A model generated the notes under the pieces. It was not told the origin of the DNA and made no database searches. It worked only from the letters and a program-made list of their open reading frames with translations. This document shows, in pieces, positions 24,815 to 36,004 of a stretch of DNA of 64,000 nt. The position numbers and the translations under genes were made by a program. Position 1 is the first letter of the stretch. Each line of letters starts with the position of its first letter. Location: the NCBI RefSeq assembly GCF_020329505.1, contig NZ_JAGKJJ010000001.1:62001-126000 (forward strand). The letters are read 5' to 3'. This stretch comes from Bradyrhizobium semiaridum. Lineage in GTDB: Bacteria; Pseudomonadota; Alphaproteobacteria; Rhizobiales; Xanthobacteraceae.

Positions 24815-26311
24815 CTAGACGGCCCTGGAACTGAGCACAGGCTGCCGCTCGGGCGTCGCCATATCGCGATAGGTCGCGCCCTCGGCGACGCCGGCCTTGA
24901 GCGGAACGCTGAGGCGGCAGATCAGGCCTTCGCTGCGCCAGTCGAAATCGGCGCGTCCGCCGAGCTGGGTCTCGATGCTGGCGATCACGCTTCGCGTGCC
25001 AAATCCCTTTTGCTTCGGCTTGGTCACCTTGGGGCCGCCGGATTCCACCCAGGCCAGGATCAGCATCTGGTCCTGCACGTCCCAGGTGATCGCAAGTCGG
25101 CCCGACAACACCGACAGGCTGCCGTATTTCGCCGAGTTGGTGACGAGCTCATGCAGCGCCAGTGCCAGCGTTTGTGCGGTCGCGGGCTGCAACTGCACCT
25201 CGGCACCGTCGATCTGGATCTGTCCGGCCTCGGAGTAAGGTGCGATCTCCTCGGTCACCAGCCGCCTGATCTCGGCGCCCTGCCAGCTCGACAGCGACAG
25301 CACGGTGTGGACCCGCGCCAGCGCGGTGATGCGGCCCTCGACGGCGCGGACATAGGCGTTCATGTTCTGCGCGCGCGTCAGCCGCACGATTGATTGCGCC
25401 AGCGCCAGCGCATTCTTGGCGCGGTGATCGACCTCGCGCGTCAACAGGTTCTGGCGCTCCTCGGCCTTCTTGCGGTCGGTGATGTCGACAGTGACGCCGC
25501 TCACCCGCACCACCTTGCCGTTGTGATCGCTGGTCGCAGCCGCGGTGCCGACGCACCAGCGCACCTCGCCATCGGGCCGCATCACACGGAATTCGGCTTC
25601 ATACGAGGTCTGCCCATTGCCGAAGCCGGCCCAAGCTTGCCGAAGGTCCTCGACGTCGTCGGGATGGAATAGCCGCTGGATATTCTCGGAGGTCAGCTCG
25701 AAAGATTTCGGGTCGACGCCGAAGATCTTGTACTGCCCTTCGTCCCACATCCAGTCGCCGTTGACCCAGTCCCAGTCCCACGACCCCATCTTGCCTGCGG
25801 CGATCGCCATGCTGCGGCGCTGTTCGCTCTGCACCAGCCGCGCGGTCGACTGCTCGAGCTCGGCGGTGCGCGCCCGCACGCGGTCTTCGAGCTCGGAATT
25901 GAGCCGCTCGAGCTGCCGGGTCTTGCGGTAGAGCTCGGCGAACACGCGGATCTTCGCACGCAATACTTCGGGCACCACGGGAACCGGCACGTAGTCGACC
26001 GCGCCCATCTCATAGCCGCGCAACCGGTCGATATCGCTGACCTGGATCGCCGAGATGAAGATCATCGCCGTCTTCTGGAAGCGCGGATGCTCGCGGATCA
26101 TCGCCGCAAGCTCGAAACCGTCGAGCTCGGGCATGCAGACGTCGACCAGGATGACCGCGACCTCGTTCTTGAGCAGGAATTCCAGCGCCTCGCGGCCCGA
26201 CGAGACGGCCACCAGACTCTCGCCGAGCTCCTTGAGGATGACCTCATAGGCCAGGAGCTTCGCCGGTTGGTCATCGACCAGAAGGATGTTGACCTTTTCG
26301 TTATCCATCAT
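24815..26311 (-). CDS. Response regulator-PAS-HWE histidine kinase
   Basis: A cytoplasmic 498-aa signalling protein. Residues about 5-120 are a receiver domain (NILLVDDQPAK; phospho-Asp in ILVDVCMPELDG), then a short coiled coil, a PAS/PAC domain (about 165-285) and an HWE-type kinase. The kinase has the His box VDHRAKNALALAQSIVRLTR, N box HELVTNSAKYG and the WxE motif (LAWVES). HWE kinases are frequent in Rhizobiales. It starts 14 bp after the large HAMP-array kinase and is likely its co-expressed partner. Two adjacent ATGs (26311, 26308) are possible starts. Confidence 0.9.
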   Translation of the reverse strand: MMDNEKVNILLVDDQPAKLLAYEVILKELGESLVAVSSGREALEFLLKNEVAVILVDVCMPELDGFELAAMIREHPRFQKTAMIFISAIQVSDIDRLRGYEMGAVDYVPVPVVPEVLRAKIRVFAELYRKTRQLERLNSELEDRVRARTAELEQSTARLVQSEQRRSMAIAAGKMGSWDWDWVNGDWMWDEGQYKIFGVDPKSFELTSENIQRLFHPDDVEDLRQAWAGFGNGQTSYEAEFRVMRPDGEVRWCVGTAAATSDHNGKVVRVSGVTVDITDRKKAEERQNLLTREVDHRAKNALALAQSIVRLTRAQNMNAYVRAVEGRITALARVHTVLSLSSWQGAEIRRLVTEEIAPYSEAGQIQIDGAEVQLQPATAQTLALALHELVTNSAKYGSLSVLSGRLAITWDVQDQMLILAWVESGGPKVTKPKQKGFGTRSVIASIETQLGGRADFDWRSEGLICRLSVPLKAGVAEGATYRDMATPERQPVLSSRAV

Positions 26312-26324
26312 GTTCGATCGCCGA

Positions 26325-29300
26325 TCAGCGGTGCAGCCACATGCGGATCGCAAGCAGCAGCTGTTCGGTATTGACGGGTTTTGCCAGGTAATCCGATGCG
26401 CCTGCTTCCAGGCATTTCTCGCGGTCGCCCTTCATCGCCTTCGCCGTCAGCGCGATGATCGGCAGCCGCGCGAACGCGGGATTTTGCCTGATCGCACCGA
26501 TGGTCTGGTAACCGTCCATCTGCGGCATCATGATGTCCATCAGCACGATCGCGATCTTCGGATTGGACTCCACCAGCGAGATTGCTTCATGACCCGTTGT
26601 CGCAGTCAGCACCTTCATACCGCGCCGCTCGAGCACGCTCGACAGCGCGAAGATGTTGCGGGCGTCGTCGTCGACCAGGAGCGCGGTCTTGCCAATCAGG
26701 TCCTCGTCGGAGCTGTTGAGCTTCTCCAGCATCCTCTGTTTTTCGAGGGGCAATTCCGTGATCACACGGTGCAGGAACAGTGACGTTTCGTCGAGCAGCC
26801 GCTCCGGCGATTCCACGCCCTTGACGACGATGCTGCGCGCCATCGTGTGGAGTTCCGCATCCTCCTCGGCGGAAAGTTCCCGGCCCGTGAATACCACCAC
26901 GGGAATATTGGAGAGCGCATCGTCCTTGCGGATCTGGTCAAGCACGTCGAAGCCGCTCATGTCGGGCAGCCGCAGATCGAGCACCACGCAATCGCAGGGA
27001 CTTTCACGCAACGTCGCAAGCGCCCCGGCGCCGGTATCGGTGGTGACGATCTCGATGTCCTCGTGACCGAGCAGCTCCCTGATGCTGAGCTGCTCGGCGG
27101 CGTTGTCCTCGACGATCAAGAGGCGCTTCCGGCGTGGCTTGGCGTATTCCTTGATCTGCGCCAGCGCCGCGCTGACGCCTTCGGTCGTAGTCGGCTTGTT
27201 GACGAAGGAGAACGCGCCGCGCGCGAGCGCATGCTGCCGGTCCTCGTCGAGCGTGATGATCTGCACCGGGATGTGCCGCGTCAGCGGATTGTGCTTGAGC
27301 TGGCTCAGCACCGTCCAGCCCAGCATGTCCGGCAGGAACACGTCGAGCGACACTGCAGTCGGCTGGAATTGCTTGGCGAGGTCCAGCGCCTCCGCGCCCC
27401 GGGTCGCGACCAGCACCTTGAAGCCCTTGTCGCGGGCGAGGTCGATCAGGACCCGCGCATAGTGCGGATCGTCCTCGACGATCAGCAGGATGGTGTCGCC
27501 GGCCTCGAGATCGAGCCGGTCGTCGGCAAGTTGCTCAAGCGCCCGCTCCTGCCCGGACGACGTCTGCAGCGACGGTGCTGCGGTGTGCGGTATTGGCACA
27601 GGCTGAACCTGTGAGCGAAGCGCCACCGACGGTCCGGCGTATTTCAGCGGCAAATAGAGCGTGAAGCTCGAGCCCTTGCCGGGCGCGCTGCGCAGATGGA
27701 TCTCGCCGCCGAGCAGGCTCGCGAGCTCGCGGCTGATGGCAAGGCCAAGACCGGTACCGCCATATTTGCGGCTGGTGCCGGCGTCCGCCTGCTGGAACGC
27801 CTCGAAGATCAGCTTCTGCTTGTCCTGCGGAATGCCGATGCCGGTATCCGACACCTCGAACGCGACGACGGCCGGCGCGGTGTTGAGGATCGGATGCTCC
27901 GCGCTCCAGCCGCCGACCGCGGCCGACACGGTCAGGCTGACGCCGCCTTCCGCGGTGAACTTGAACGCGTTCGAGAGCAGGTTCTTCAGCACCTGCTGCA
28001 ACCGTTTGGAATCGGTCACCATGCTGCGGGCGAGATTGGCGTCGATATCGATGCTGAAGGACAGATGGCGATTTTCCGCCTCGTGGCGGAACGGCCGGCC
28101 GACGGTCTCCAGCAGGCTCGATGTCAGGATCTCCTCGGCGTCGACCGTCACCGTACCGGACTCGATCTTGGAGAGATCGAGGATGTCGCTGATCAGGTTC
28201 AAGAGATCGGTGCCGGCACCGTGAATGGTGCGCGCGAATTCGACCTGCTTGCTGGTCAGGTTGCCGTCGGGATTTTCGGAGAGCTGCTGGCCCAGGATCA
28301 GGATCGAGTTCAGCGGCGTGCGCAGCTCGTGCGACATATTGGCGAGGAATTCGGACTTGTACTTCGAGGTCAGCGACAGCTCGGTCGCCTTCTCCTCCAG
28401 CGCGCGGCGGGCTTGCTCGATCTCCTGGTTCTTGCGCTCGACGTCGACGTTGCGCTCGGCGAGCTGCTGCGCCTTCTGCTCGAGCTGGTCGTTGGTCTGC
28501 TGCAGCTCCTTCTGCTGGGTTTGCAGCTCGCCTGCGAGCTGTTGCGACTGCTTGAGCAGCGCCTCGGTCTGCATCGTCGCCTCGATGCTGTTGAGCACGA
28601 TGCCGATGCTGTCGGTCAGCTGTTCGAGGAAGGTGATCTGCGACGTCGTGAAGGATGAGATCGAGGACAGCTCGATCACGGCCTTGACCTGGTTCTCGAA
28701 CAGCACCGGGAACACGACGAGGTTCTTCGGCATGATCCGCATCAGGGCCGAATTGATCGGTACGGCGTCGCCGGGAATGTCCGAGACCAGGCGCTGACGC
28801 TTGTCGAGCGCGCATTGGCCGATCAGTCCCTCGCCGAATTGGACGATCTGCGGATGCGGATTGCTGCTGTCGTTGGCATAGGCCGCGAGCAGGCGGAGCT
28901 GCGGGTTCTCGGGATTGTCGACCTGGTAGATCACGCCCATATGGGCGTTGATCAGCGGCGCCAGCTCGGTCAGCAGCAAGCGGCCGACGGTCGCGAGGTC
29001 GCGCTGGCCCTGCAGCATGTTGGTGAAGCGCGCCAGATTGGTCTTCAGCCAGTCCTGCTCGGTATTGCGCTCCGTGGTGAGACGGAGGTTGCCGATCATG
29101 GTGTTGATGTTGTCCTTCAGCTCCGCCACCTCGCCGCGGACGTCGACCTGGATCGAGCGCGTCAGGTCGCCCTTCGTCACGGCGGTCGCCACCTCCGCGA
29201 TCGCGCGCACCTGCGAGGTCAGGTTGGCGGCGAGCAGGTTGACGTTGCCGGTCAGGTCCTTCCACGTGCCGGCCGCGCCGGGCACGTTGGCCTGACCGCC

Positions 29301-32300
29301 GAGCCGTCCCTCGACGCCGACTTCGCGCGCCACGCTGGTCACCTGATCGGCGAAGGTCGCCAGCGTCTCGGTCATGTTGTTGATGGTGTCGGCGAGCGCC
29401 GCCACCTCGCCCTTCGATTTCACGGTGAGATTTTGCTTCAAGTCACCATCGGCAACAGCGGTCACCACCTTGACGATGCCGCGCACCTGCTCGGTCAGGT
29501 TCGCCGCCATGACGTTGACGGTATCGGTGAGATCCTTCCAGGTGCCGGCAACGCCGGGCACTTCGGCCTGGCCGCCGAGCTTGCCCTCGGTGCCGACCTC
29601 GCGCGCCACGCGCGTCACCTCGCCGGCGAACGCGTTGAGCTGGTCGACCATCGTGTTGATGGTATTCTTCAGCTCGAGGATCTCGCCCTTCACGTCGACC
29701 GTGATCTTGCGTGACAGGTCGCCGCGCGCCACGGCCGTGGTCACTTCGGCGATGTTGCGGACCTGCGTGGTCAGGTTCGCGGCCAGCAGATTGACGTTGT
29801 CGGTCAGATCCTTCCAGGTGCCGCCGACGCCGGGCACCACGGCCTGGCCGCCGAGCCGTCCCTCGGTGCCGACCTCGCGCGCCACGCGCGTCACTTCGGC
29901 CGCGAACGAGCGCAGCTGCTCGACCATCGTGTTCAGGGTGTCCTTGAGCAGCAGGATCTCGCCGCGGACGTCCACCGTGATCTTCTTCGACAGGTCGCCG
30001 CCGGCGATCGCGGTCGCGACCTCGGCGATGTTGCGGACCTGCGCCGTCAGGTTCGACGCCATGAAGTTGACGTTGTCGGTGAGGTCCTTCCAGGTGCCGG
30101 CGACGCCGGGCACTTCGGCCTGGCCGCCGAGCTTGCCCTCGGTGCCGACCTCGCGCGCCACGCGCGTCACCTCGCCGGCAAAGCCGTTGAGCTGGTCGAC
30201 CATCGTGTTGATGGTGTTCTTCAGCTCGAGGATTTCGCCCTTCACGTCGACCGTGATCTTGCGCGACAGGTCGCCGCGCGCCACGGCGGTCGTCACCTCG
30301 GCGATGTTGCGAACCTGGGCGGTCAGGTTGCCGGCCATCGAGTTGACGTTGTCGGTGAGGTCCTTCCAGGTGCCGGCGACGCCGGGCACCTGGGCCTGGC
30401 CGCCCAGCCGGCCTTCAGTGCCGACCTCGCGCGCCACGCGCGTCACCTCTCCCGCGAAACGGTTGAGCTGGTCGACCATCGTGTTGAGGGTTTCCTTCAG
30501 CTGAAGGATTTCGCCCGACACGTTCACGGTGATCTTGCGCGATAGATCGCCGCCGGCAATGGCGCTCGCGACCTCGGCAATGTTGCGGACCTGGCCGGTC
30601 AAATTGCCGGCCATCGAATTGACGGAGTCGGTGAGGTCCTTCCAGGTGCCGGCGACGCCGGGCACTTCGGCCTGGCCGCCGAGCTTGCCGTCGGTGCCGA
30701 CCTCGCGCGCCACGCGCGTCACCTCGCCGGCGAAGGCGTTGAGCTGGTCGACCATCGTGTTGAGGGTTTCCTTGAGCTGAAGGATCTCGCCCGACACGTT
30801 CACCGTGATCTTCTTCGACAGGTCGCCCTTGGCGACGGCGGTCGCGACTTCGGCGATGTTGCGGACCTGCGCCGTCAGGTTCGAGGCCATCGAGTTGACG
30901 CTTTCGGTCAAGTCCTTCCAGGTACCGGCAACGCCGCGCACATTGGCCTGGCCGCCGAGCTTGCCTTCGGTGCCGACCTCGCGCGCCACGCGCGTCACCT
31001 CGCCGGCGAAGGCGTTGAGCTGGTCGACCATCGTGTTGATGGTGTCCTTGAGCTCTAAGATCTCGCCGCGCACGTCTACCGTGATCTTCTTGGAGAGGTC
31101 GCCGCCGGCGACCGCAGTCGTCACCGCGGCGATGTTGCGGACCTGCGCCGTCAGGTTCGACGCCATCGAGTTGACGCTTTCCGTCAAGTCCTTCCATGTG
31201 CCGGCAACGCCGAGCACGTTGGCCTGGCCGCCGAGCTTGCCCTCGGTGCCGACCTCGCGCGCCACGCGCGTCACTTCGGACGCGAAAGCGTTGAGCTGGT
31301 CGACCATCGTGTTGAGCGTTTCCTTCAGCTGAAGGATTTCGCCTGACACGTTCACCGTGATCTTCTTCGACAGGTCGCCGCCGGCGATCGCGGTCGCGAC
31401 GTCGGCGATGTTGCGGACCTGCGCGGTCAGGTTCGACGCCATGAAGTTGACGTTGTCGGTGAGGTCCTTCCAGGTGCCGGCGACGCCGGGCACCTGGGCC
31501 TGGCCGCCGAGCTTGCCCTCGGTGCCGACCTCGCGCGCCACGCGCGTCACTTCCGAGGCGAAGGCGTTGAGCTGGTCCACCATGGTGTTGATGGTGTCCT
31601 TCAGCTCGAGAATCTCGCCGCTGACGTTGACCGTGATCTTGCGCGACAGGTCGCCGCGCGCCACCGCCGTGGTGACGTTGGCGATGTTGCGGACCTGCGC
31701 GGTCAGGTTGCCGCACATCGCGTTGACGGAGTCGGTCAGATCCTTCCAGGTGCCCGCGACGCCGGGCACGATCGCCTGGCCGCCGAGCTTGCCGTCGGTG
31801 CCGACCTCGCGCGCCACGCGCGTCACTTCGGAGGCGAACGAGCGCAGCTGATCGACCATCGTGTTGATGGCTTCCTTGAGCTGCAGAATCTCGCCGCGGA
31901 CGTCGACCGTGATCTTCTTCGACAGGTCGCCGTTGGCGACCGCAATCGTCACCTCGGCGATGTTGCGGACCTGGCCGGTCAAATTGTTGGCCATCGAGTT
32001 GACGCTCTCGGTCAGGTCCTTCCAGACGCCGGTCACCTCCGGCACCTGGGCCTGGCCGCCGAGCTTGCCCTCGGTGCCGACCTCGCGCGCCACGCGCGTC
32101 ACTTCCGACGTGAACACCGAGAGCTGCTTGATCATCGTGTTGACGATGTTCGCCGACTGCAGAAATTCGCCGCGCAGGGGCCTTCCCTCGACGTCGAGCT
32201 GCACGGTTTGCAGCAAATCGCCCTGCGCCACCGCCGCCACCGCGCGCGTCACCTCGCGGGTCGGCCATAGCAGGTCGTCGATCAGGGTGTTGACCGAACT

Positions 32301-32615
32301 TTCCATGTCGGCCCAGGCGCCGCTGGCAAGTCCGAAATTGACGCGCTGGCGGGTCTGGCCCTCGCGGCCGACCACCTGCCCGACGCGCGCCAGCTGCTGT
32401 GCCATCCGTTCGTTGGCGGCGGCGATCTCGTTGAAGGCGTCGGCGATCTTCCCGTCGATGCCGAGATAGTCGCCGCGCATGCGGACCGAAAAATCGCCAC
32501 CGCGCATCGCCTGTAGCGATTGCAGCAGATCATGAGAGGAGTCGAGATTTCCGTTGGGCGGATTGGCGCGGCGGGCCTCACTGCGGGGACGAGGCGGCGA
32601 ACCGAGATCGGTCAT
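26325..32615 (-). CDS. Giant HAMP-array hybrid histidine kinase (2096 aa)
   Basis: No transmembrane segment is visible, so it is probably cytoplasmic. Order: N-terminal HAMP-like part (to about 160), eleven 92-residue HAMP-type repeats (each with [29 protein letters not shown] and GDLSKKITV), a GAF domain (about 1220-1380) and a Gln/Glu-rich coiled coil. A HisKA domain ([14 protein letters not shown]), HATPase, and three receiver domains ([22 protein letters not shown]) complete it. The layout resembles fungal group III (Nik1/Os-1) osmosensing kinases and long bacterial relatives. All three receivers keep an Asp at the phospho-site (SLDVFLP, VLDLRLP, LMDIMMP). The stimulus is unknown. Confidence 0.92.
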   Translation of the reverse strand: MTDLGSPPRPRSEARRANPPNGNLDSSHDLLQSLQAMRGGDFSVRMRGDYLGIDGKIADAFNEIAAANERMAQQLARVGQVVGREGQTRQRVNFGLASGAWADMESSVNTLIDDLLWPTREVTRAVAAVAQGDLLQTVQLDVEGRPLRGEFLQSANIVNTMIKQLSVFTSEVTRVAREVGTEGKLGGQAQVPEVTGVWKDLTESVNSMANNLTGQVRNIAEVTIAVANGDLSKKITVDVRGEILQLKEAINTMVDQLRSFASEVTRVAREVGTDGKLGGQAIVPGVAGTWKDLTDSVNAMCGNLTAQVRNIANVTTAVARGDLSRKITVNVSGEILELKDTINTMVDQLNAFASEVTRVAREVGTEGKLGGQAQVPGVAGTWKDLTDNVNFMASNLTAQVRNIADVATAIAGGDLSKKITVNVSGEILQLKETLNTMVDQLNAFASEVTRVAREVGTEGKLGGQANVLGVAGTWKDLTESVNSMASNLTAQVRNIAAVTTAVAGGDLSKKITVDVRGEILELKDTINTMVDQLNAFAGEVTRVAREVGTEGKLGGQANVRGVAGTWKDLTESVNSMASNLTAQVRNIAEVATAVAKGDLSKKITVNVSGEILQLKETLNTMVDQLNAFAGEVTRVAREVGTDGKLGGQAEVPGVAGTWKDLTDSVNSMAGNLTGQVRNIAEVASAIAGGDLSRKITVNVSGEILQLKETLNTMVDQLNRFAGEVTRVAREVGTEGRLGGQAQVPGVAGTWKDLTDNVNSMAGNLTAQVRNIAEVTTAVARGDLSRKITVDVKGEILELKNTINTMVDQLNGFAGEVTRVAREVGTEGKLGGQAEVPGVAGTWKDLTDNVNFMASNLTAQVRNIAEVATAIAGGDLSKKITVDVRGEILLLKDTLNTMVEQLRSFAAEVTRVAREVGTEGRLGGQAVVPGVGGTWKDLTDNVNLLAANLTTQVRNIAEVTTAVARGDLSRKITVDVKGEILELKNTINTMVDQLNAFAGEVTRVAREVGTEGKLGGQAEVPGVAGTWKDLTDTVNVMAANLTEQVRGIVKVVTAVADGDLKQNLTVKSKGEVAALADTINNMTETLATFADQVTSVAREVGVEGRLGGQANVPGAAGTWKDLTGNVNLLAANLTSQVRAIAEVATAVTKGDLTRSIQVDVRGEVAELKDNINTMIGNLRLTTERNTEQDWLKTNLARFTNMLQGQRDLATVGRLLLTELAPLINAHMGVIYQVDNPENPQLRLLAAYANDSSNPHPQIVQFGEGLIGQCALDKRQRLVSDIPGDAVPINSALMRIMPKNLVVFPVLFENQVKAVIELSSISSFTTSQITFLEQLTDSIGIVLNSIEATMQTEALLKQSQQLAGELQTQQKELQQTNDQLEQKAQQLAERNVDVERKNQEIEQARRALEEKATELSLTSKYKSEFLANMSHELRTPLNSILILGQQLSENPDGNLTSKQVEFARTIHGAGTDLLNLISDILDLSKIESGTVTVDAEEILTSSLLETVGRPFRHEAENRHLSFSIDIDANLARSMVTDSKRLQQVLKNLLSNAFKFTAEGGVSLTVSAAVGGWSAEHPILNTAPAVVAFEVSDTGIGIPQDKQKLIFEAFQQADAGTSRKYGGTGLGLAISRELASLLGGEIHLRSAPGKGSSFTLYLPLKYAGPSVALRSQVQPVPIPHTAAPSLQTSSGQERALEQLADDRLDLEAGDTILLIVEDDPHYARVLIDLARDKGFKVLVATRGAEALDLAKQFQPTAVSLDVFLPDMLGWTVLSQLKHNPLTRHIPVQIITLDEDRQHALARGAFSFVNKPTTTEGVSAALAQIKEYAKPRRKRLLIVEDNAAEQLSIRELLGHEDIEIVTTDTGAGALATLRESPCDCVVLDLRLPDMSGFDVLDQIRKDDALSNIPVVVFTGRELSAEEDAELHTMARSIVVKGVESPERLLDETSLFLHRVITELPLEKQRMLEKLNSSDEDLIGKTALLVDDDARNIFALSSVLERRGMKVLTATTGHEAISLVESNPKIAIVLMDIMMPQMDGYQTIGAIRQNPAFARLPIIALTAKAMKGDREKCLEAGASDYLAKPVNTEQLLLAIRMWLHR
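29090..32130 (-). repeat. Eleven tandem 276-bp HAMP-coding repeats
   Basis: Near-identical DNA recurs every 276 bp inside the kinase gene; for example GACCTCGCGCGCCACGCG occurs at 29595 and 29871. Units differ by a few codons and encode alternating residue choices (SKK/SRK, TTAVA/ATAIA). Such high DNA identity makes copy-number change by recombination and assembly collapse likely. Boundaries are approximate. Confidence 0.85.
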
Positions 32616-32893
32616 GGAATTTTCCCTACGCGCGCTGACGGCAAGTCCACAGACTCGGAAAAGCCAGCAAGACCATAAGAGTGACTGCCCGTAATCAATT
32701 CAAGCTAGAAAACAGTTTAACCGCGATTTACGACGCAAGCCGAGCGAGTTAATCGCCGATGGAACCAAAAGTTCCGGTTGGGCTGGAACTTTTTGCGGCG
32801 TCGGAGTAAGCCTTTGGTATTGCGTCGAAGTCGTTGTCCTTTTGGAACAAAGCCGATGCCGGGCGCGTTGCGAGGCGGCTGGCAGGATTCATA

Positions 32894-34852
32894 ATGGTTA
32901 AAAAGTCGGGACGCCTCGAACGCGGCATTTTCGAAAGTGAGCGCAATTTCCGGCTGCTGGCTGGAGGGGTCGTCGACTATGCGATCTGCATGCTCGATCT
33001 GGACGGGCATGTCATCAACTGGAACAAGGGCGCCCAACGTATTACGGGGCACAAGACCAGGGGCATTCTCGGCAAGCATTTTTCGCTGTTCTACCTGCCT
33101 GAGGACCGCGCTTCCGGCGCTCCCGAAAAAGACCTGCAGAGCGCCCGCAAGACCAAGCATTTCGCGACCGAGGGTTGGCGAGTCCGCAAGGACGGATCGA
33201 AGTTCTACGTGTCCGCCGTGATCGATCCGATTTATGAGAACCGTCGCCACGTGGGTTACGCCATGGTGATCCGCGACACCACCGAGCGGCGTCGGGCGGC
33301 GGCCGATCTCGAGGCCAGCGAGAACCAGTTTCGCCTGCTGGTGAGCAACGTCACCGACTATGCGCTCTACATGCTGACGCCGGCCGGTATCGTCGCCAAC
33401 TGGAATGCCGGCGGTCAGCGCATCAAGGGCTATGCGCCCGAGGAGATCATCGGCCAAAGCTTCGCGCGGTTCTATACGCCGGCCGACCAGGCCTCCGGGA
33501 AGCCGGCGCGCGCGCTCAGGATCGCGGAAGAGACCGGGCATTACGTGGAAGAAGGCTGGCGGGTCCGCAAGGATGGTTCGTTCTTCTGGGCAAGCGTCGT
33601 GATCCATCCGATCCGCGAAGCGGATGGCACGCTGGTCGGCTTCGCCAAGATCACCCGCGACATCTCCGAGCGCCTCGAGGCGCAACAGAAGCTGGAGCAG
33701 GTTCAGCGTCAGCTCGCGGAATCGCAGAAGATGGATGCGCTGGGCCAGTTGACCGGCGGCGTCGCGCACGACTTCAACAACCTGCTGATGATCATCTTGG
33801 GCAATCTGCACCGGATCAAGCGCGAGGTGACGAGCGAGCGTGGCCGGCTGGCACTTGGCGCGATCGAAACCGCCTCCCAGCGGGCTGCGTCGCTGACGAA
33901 CCAGCTTCTCACCTTCGCACGGCGGCAAAGCCTCAATCCGCAGACCATCGATGTCGCGGAAAGGATCGCGTCAGTGCGCGAAGTCCTGAGCAGCGCGCTT
34001 GGCAGCAAGATCCAGTTGAGCGTCGAAATCGAGGCGGATGTCTGGCCGATCTTCGTGGATCCGGGCGAACTGGAAACCGCGCTGATCAATCTCGTGGTCA
34101 ATGCAAGGGACGCGATGCCGGAAGGCGGCATGCTGACGGTCTCGGCCCGCAACGTGCCCGACGCCGATCAGGTGGTCGTGAGCGTCAAGGATTGCGGCCA
34201 AGGCATCCCGAGTGACGTGCTGGGCCGGGTCTTCGATCCGTTCTTCACGACCAAACCTGTCGGCAAAGGGACCGGCCTCGGCCTGTCCCAGGTCCACGGT
34301 TTCGCCCACCAGACCGGCGGCAAGGTCGAGATCGCGAGTGCGCTTGGCGAAGGCACTACCGTCAGCATCTATCTGCCGCGGGGGACTATTGTGGATCATC
34401 CCGAAATCGAGGACCGTCCGGTGCATAAGCCCGCCACGATCCTGCTCGTCGAGGATAATCCCGCGGTGGCTGACGCGAGCACGGGCTTGCTTGAACAACT
34501 CGGCTACACCGTGCGCTGGGCGTCGAGTGCCGAAAGCGCCTTGCAGGAACTCGAGAGCAACGGGATTGACGTCGTGTTCAGCGACATCGTCATGCCGGGC
34601 AAGATGGATGGCTTGAAGTTGGCGCGCACGATCAGGGACAAGAAGCCCGAATTGCCGATCCTGCTGACCACCGGTTACAGCAACAGCGCGCGCCAGGTGA
34701 AATCCGATTTTCCCGTCTTGCGTAAGCCGTTTCACATTCACGAGCTCAGCCGTGAACTGTCAAAGCTGACTGGCAGCCCGTCTGAGACCGCGGACGATGC
34801 AACCGCGGGTCAGGAAGATGCCCCGCGGGCGAAAGCCAAGGCCGGGTGCTAA
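32894..34852 (+). CDS. PAS-PAS hybrid histidine kinase with receiver
   Basis: A 652-aa soluble sensor kinase. Two PAS/PAC domains (about 15-140 and 145-265) are similar to each other (EGWRVRKDGS in both). They are followed by a short coiled coil, a HisKA of the GGVAHDFNNLL type with His in AHDFNN, a HATPase (VVNARDAMPEGG, GTGLGLSQVHGF) and a C-terminal receiver (ILLVEDNPAV; phospho-Asp in VFSDIVMPG). ATG 32894 is preferred over TTG 32834. It reads divergently from the HAMP-array kinase across a 278-bp gap, so both may share regulation. Confidence 0.9.
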   Translation: MVKKSGRLERGIFESERNFRLLAGGVVDYAICMLDLDGHVINWNKGAQRITGHKTRGILGKHFSLFYLPEDRASGAPEKDLQSARKTKHFATEGWRVRKDGSKFYVSAVIDPIYENRRHVGYAMVIRDTTERRRAAADLEASENQFRLLVSNVTDYALYMLTPAGIVANWNAGGQRIKGYAPEEIIGQSFARFYTPADQASGKPARALRIAEETGHYVEEGWRVRKDGSFFWASVVIHPIREADGTLVGFAKITRDISERLEAQQKLEQVQRQLAESQKMDALGQLTGGVAHDFNNLLMIILGNLHRIKREVTSERGRLALGAIETASQRAASLTNQLLTFARRQSLNPQTIDVAERIASVREVLSSALGSKIQLSVEIEADVWPIFVDPGELETALINLVVNARDAMPEGGMLTVSARNVPDADQVVVSVKDCGQGIPSDVLGRVFDPFFTTKPVGKGTGLGLSQVHGFAHQTGGKVEIASALGEGTTVSIYLPRGTIVDHPEIEDRPVHKPATILLVEDNPAVADASTGLLEQLGYTVRWASSAESALQELESNGIDVVFSDIVMPGKMDGLKLARTIRDKKPELPILLTTGYSNSARQVKSDFPVLRKPFHIHELSRELSKLTGSPSETADDATAGQEDAPRAKAKAGC

Positions 34853-34946
34853 GCGCAGTCCGGATGGCGCAACGTCCCCTCTCCGCGAGCATTCTGTCTG
34901 AACAAGGTGCCGGAATTCACGCCAACCCATCGCGGTCGGCGGCACC

Positions 34947-35129
34947 TTAAGGCTCGGCAGGCCAGCGGCGCCGCACCAGTTGCACCTGCTCGATGCGGCC
35001 GCACTGCATGCATCGGTACTGAATGATGTCCTTGCCTTCGGTGCCGGGATAGCTGGTCTCGAGCCGCATTGTCCTGTTGCAGCTGATGCAGGAGATCAGC
35101 GTCAGCAGCGGACTGCGGTCGTCATTCAT
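34947..35129 (-). CDS. Small zinc-ribbon protein (60 aa)
   Basis: Starts MNDDRSPLLTLISCISCNRT. Two CxxC pairs (CISC and CMQC) about 28 residues apart form a likely zinc ribbon. The frame is open to 35198, but the ATG at 35129 gives the compact form. Function unknown; nucleic-acid or protein contacts are possible. Confidence 0.6.
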   Translation of the reverse strand: MNDDRSPLLTLISCISCNRTMRLETSYPGTEGKDIIQYRCMQCGRIEQVQLVRRRWPAEP

Positions 35130-35299
35130 TGATGCCCGTGGTCGCACGGTCGGATCGGCGATCATTGCATTTGACGATGCCATGGAGTCGGACCACACGA
35201 CGAGAAAATGCCGATCCCCGCGGCTTGGTTCCAGCCGCGAAACCCCGCTTACGCCGTTTCAACCCTGCGGCATGGCGCAGGCAGCCGCCCGGGACCGGT

Positions 35300-35635
35300 T
35301 CAGACCCGCGCGTTGCCCCGGGTGGCGCCGGGTTTGCCCTTGCCCGGCTTCGCCTTGTCGATCGGGCGATCCGCGGAGGAGCGATCTGCGGAGATGCGAT
35401 CCGTATAGGTTCGGCTCAAGCGTTCGCGAACCGTCGGCAGGCGGTCGCTGCCGCCGGCCGCTTTCCAGCGACCGATCAGCTCAGCCACTTCAGCCCGCAT
35501 CGCCATCAGCCGCAATGACGCCTCAGTGCAATCGACGTCACGATTGATCTGGTCTCGGACAGCAGCCTCGACCAACGTCATTTCGGCGCGCAAAGCGCTG
35601 ATCCTTCGGCGAATTTCGTTGATTTTGTTGTCCAT
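35300..35635 (-). CDS. Small coiled-coil protein of unknown function (111 aa)
   Basis: Starts MDNKINEIRRRISALRAEMT. The first 60 residues are predicted helix/coiled coil; the C-terminal 40 are charged and Ser/Lys/Gly rich, likely disordered. It is transcribed divergently from the DUF3072 gene, whose C-terminus carries the same RRISALRAE motif. No enzymatic motif. Confidence 0.6.
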   Translation of the reverse strand: MDNKINEIRRRISALRAEMTLVEAAVRDQINRDVDCTEASLRLMAMRAEVAELIGRWKAAGGSDRLPTVRERLSRTYTDRISADRSSADRPIDKAKPGKGKPGATRGNARV

Positions 35636-35696
35636 GGCTTGCTAGAACAAAAATAGAACACATTGTCAAGTTACGAGTTGGCGAGCGAGGCGGAAT

Positions 35697-35897
35697 ATGA
35701 GCATGGCAGCAGTGAAATTTGGCGGGGTTGCCGAGCGCATCGATGCGCAGATGACCCGCGCCCAGGCCGCCCGGCTGAGGAGCCTGGCCGAGGAGGCGTA
35801 TCAGCCCAACCAGTTCGCGCGCGACCTGACGTTCGAGGAAGCGGAACGGCGCATCAGTGCGCTCCGGGCGGAGATCGCGCTGGCGGACTCGTTCTGA
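35697..35897 (+). CDS. DUF3072-family small protein (66 aa)
   Basis: MSMAAVKFGGVAERIDAQMT followed by TRAQAARLRSLAEEAYQP and EEAERRISALRAEIALA. The layout TxxQAxxLRxLAEEA plus a C-terminal AxxRIxxLRAE helix is that of DUF3072 proteins. Function of the family is unknown. The second ATG at 35703 is an alternative start. Divergent promoter region shared with the gene at 35635. Confidence 0.7.
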   Translation: MSMAAVKFGGVAERIDAQMTRAQAARLRSLAEEAYQPNQFARDLTFEEAERRISALRAEIALADSF

Positions 35898-36004
35898 AGC
35901 GGCCTCGCCTGGGACTACGGGCCGCCACGTCCCCTTAACACTTGATATAGCCTGCGCAGCTAGGTCTGTTCCCGTGGTAGCCGTTTTGCCTCGGGGGTGT
36001 TCAC

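Noticed and set aside
29090..32130. Regular repeats considered as a CRISPR array
   Set aside because: The 276-bp period is continuous coding sequence with no spacers; it is a protein-domain array. No CRISPR array was seen in the window.
27535..32268. Other-frame open stretches across the HAMP-array kinase
   Set aside because: They are Arg/Gly-rich repetitions of the same 276-bp unit in a shifted frame, not independent proteins.
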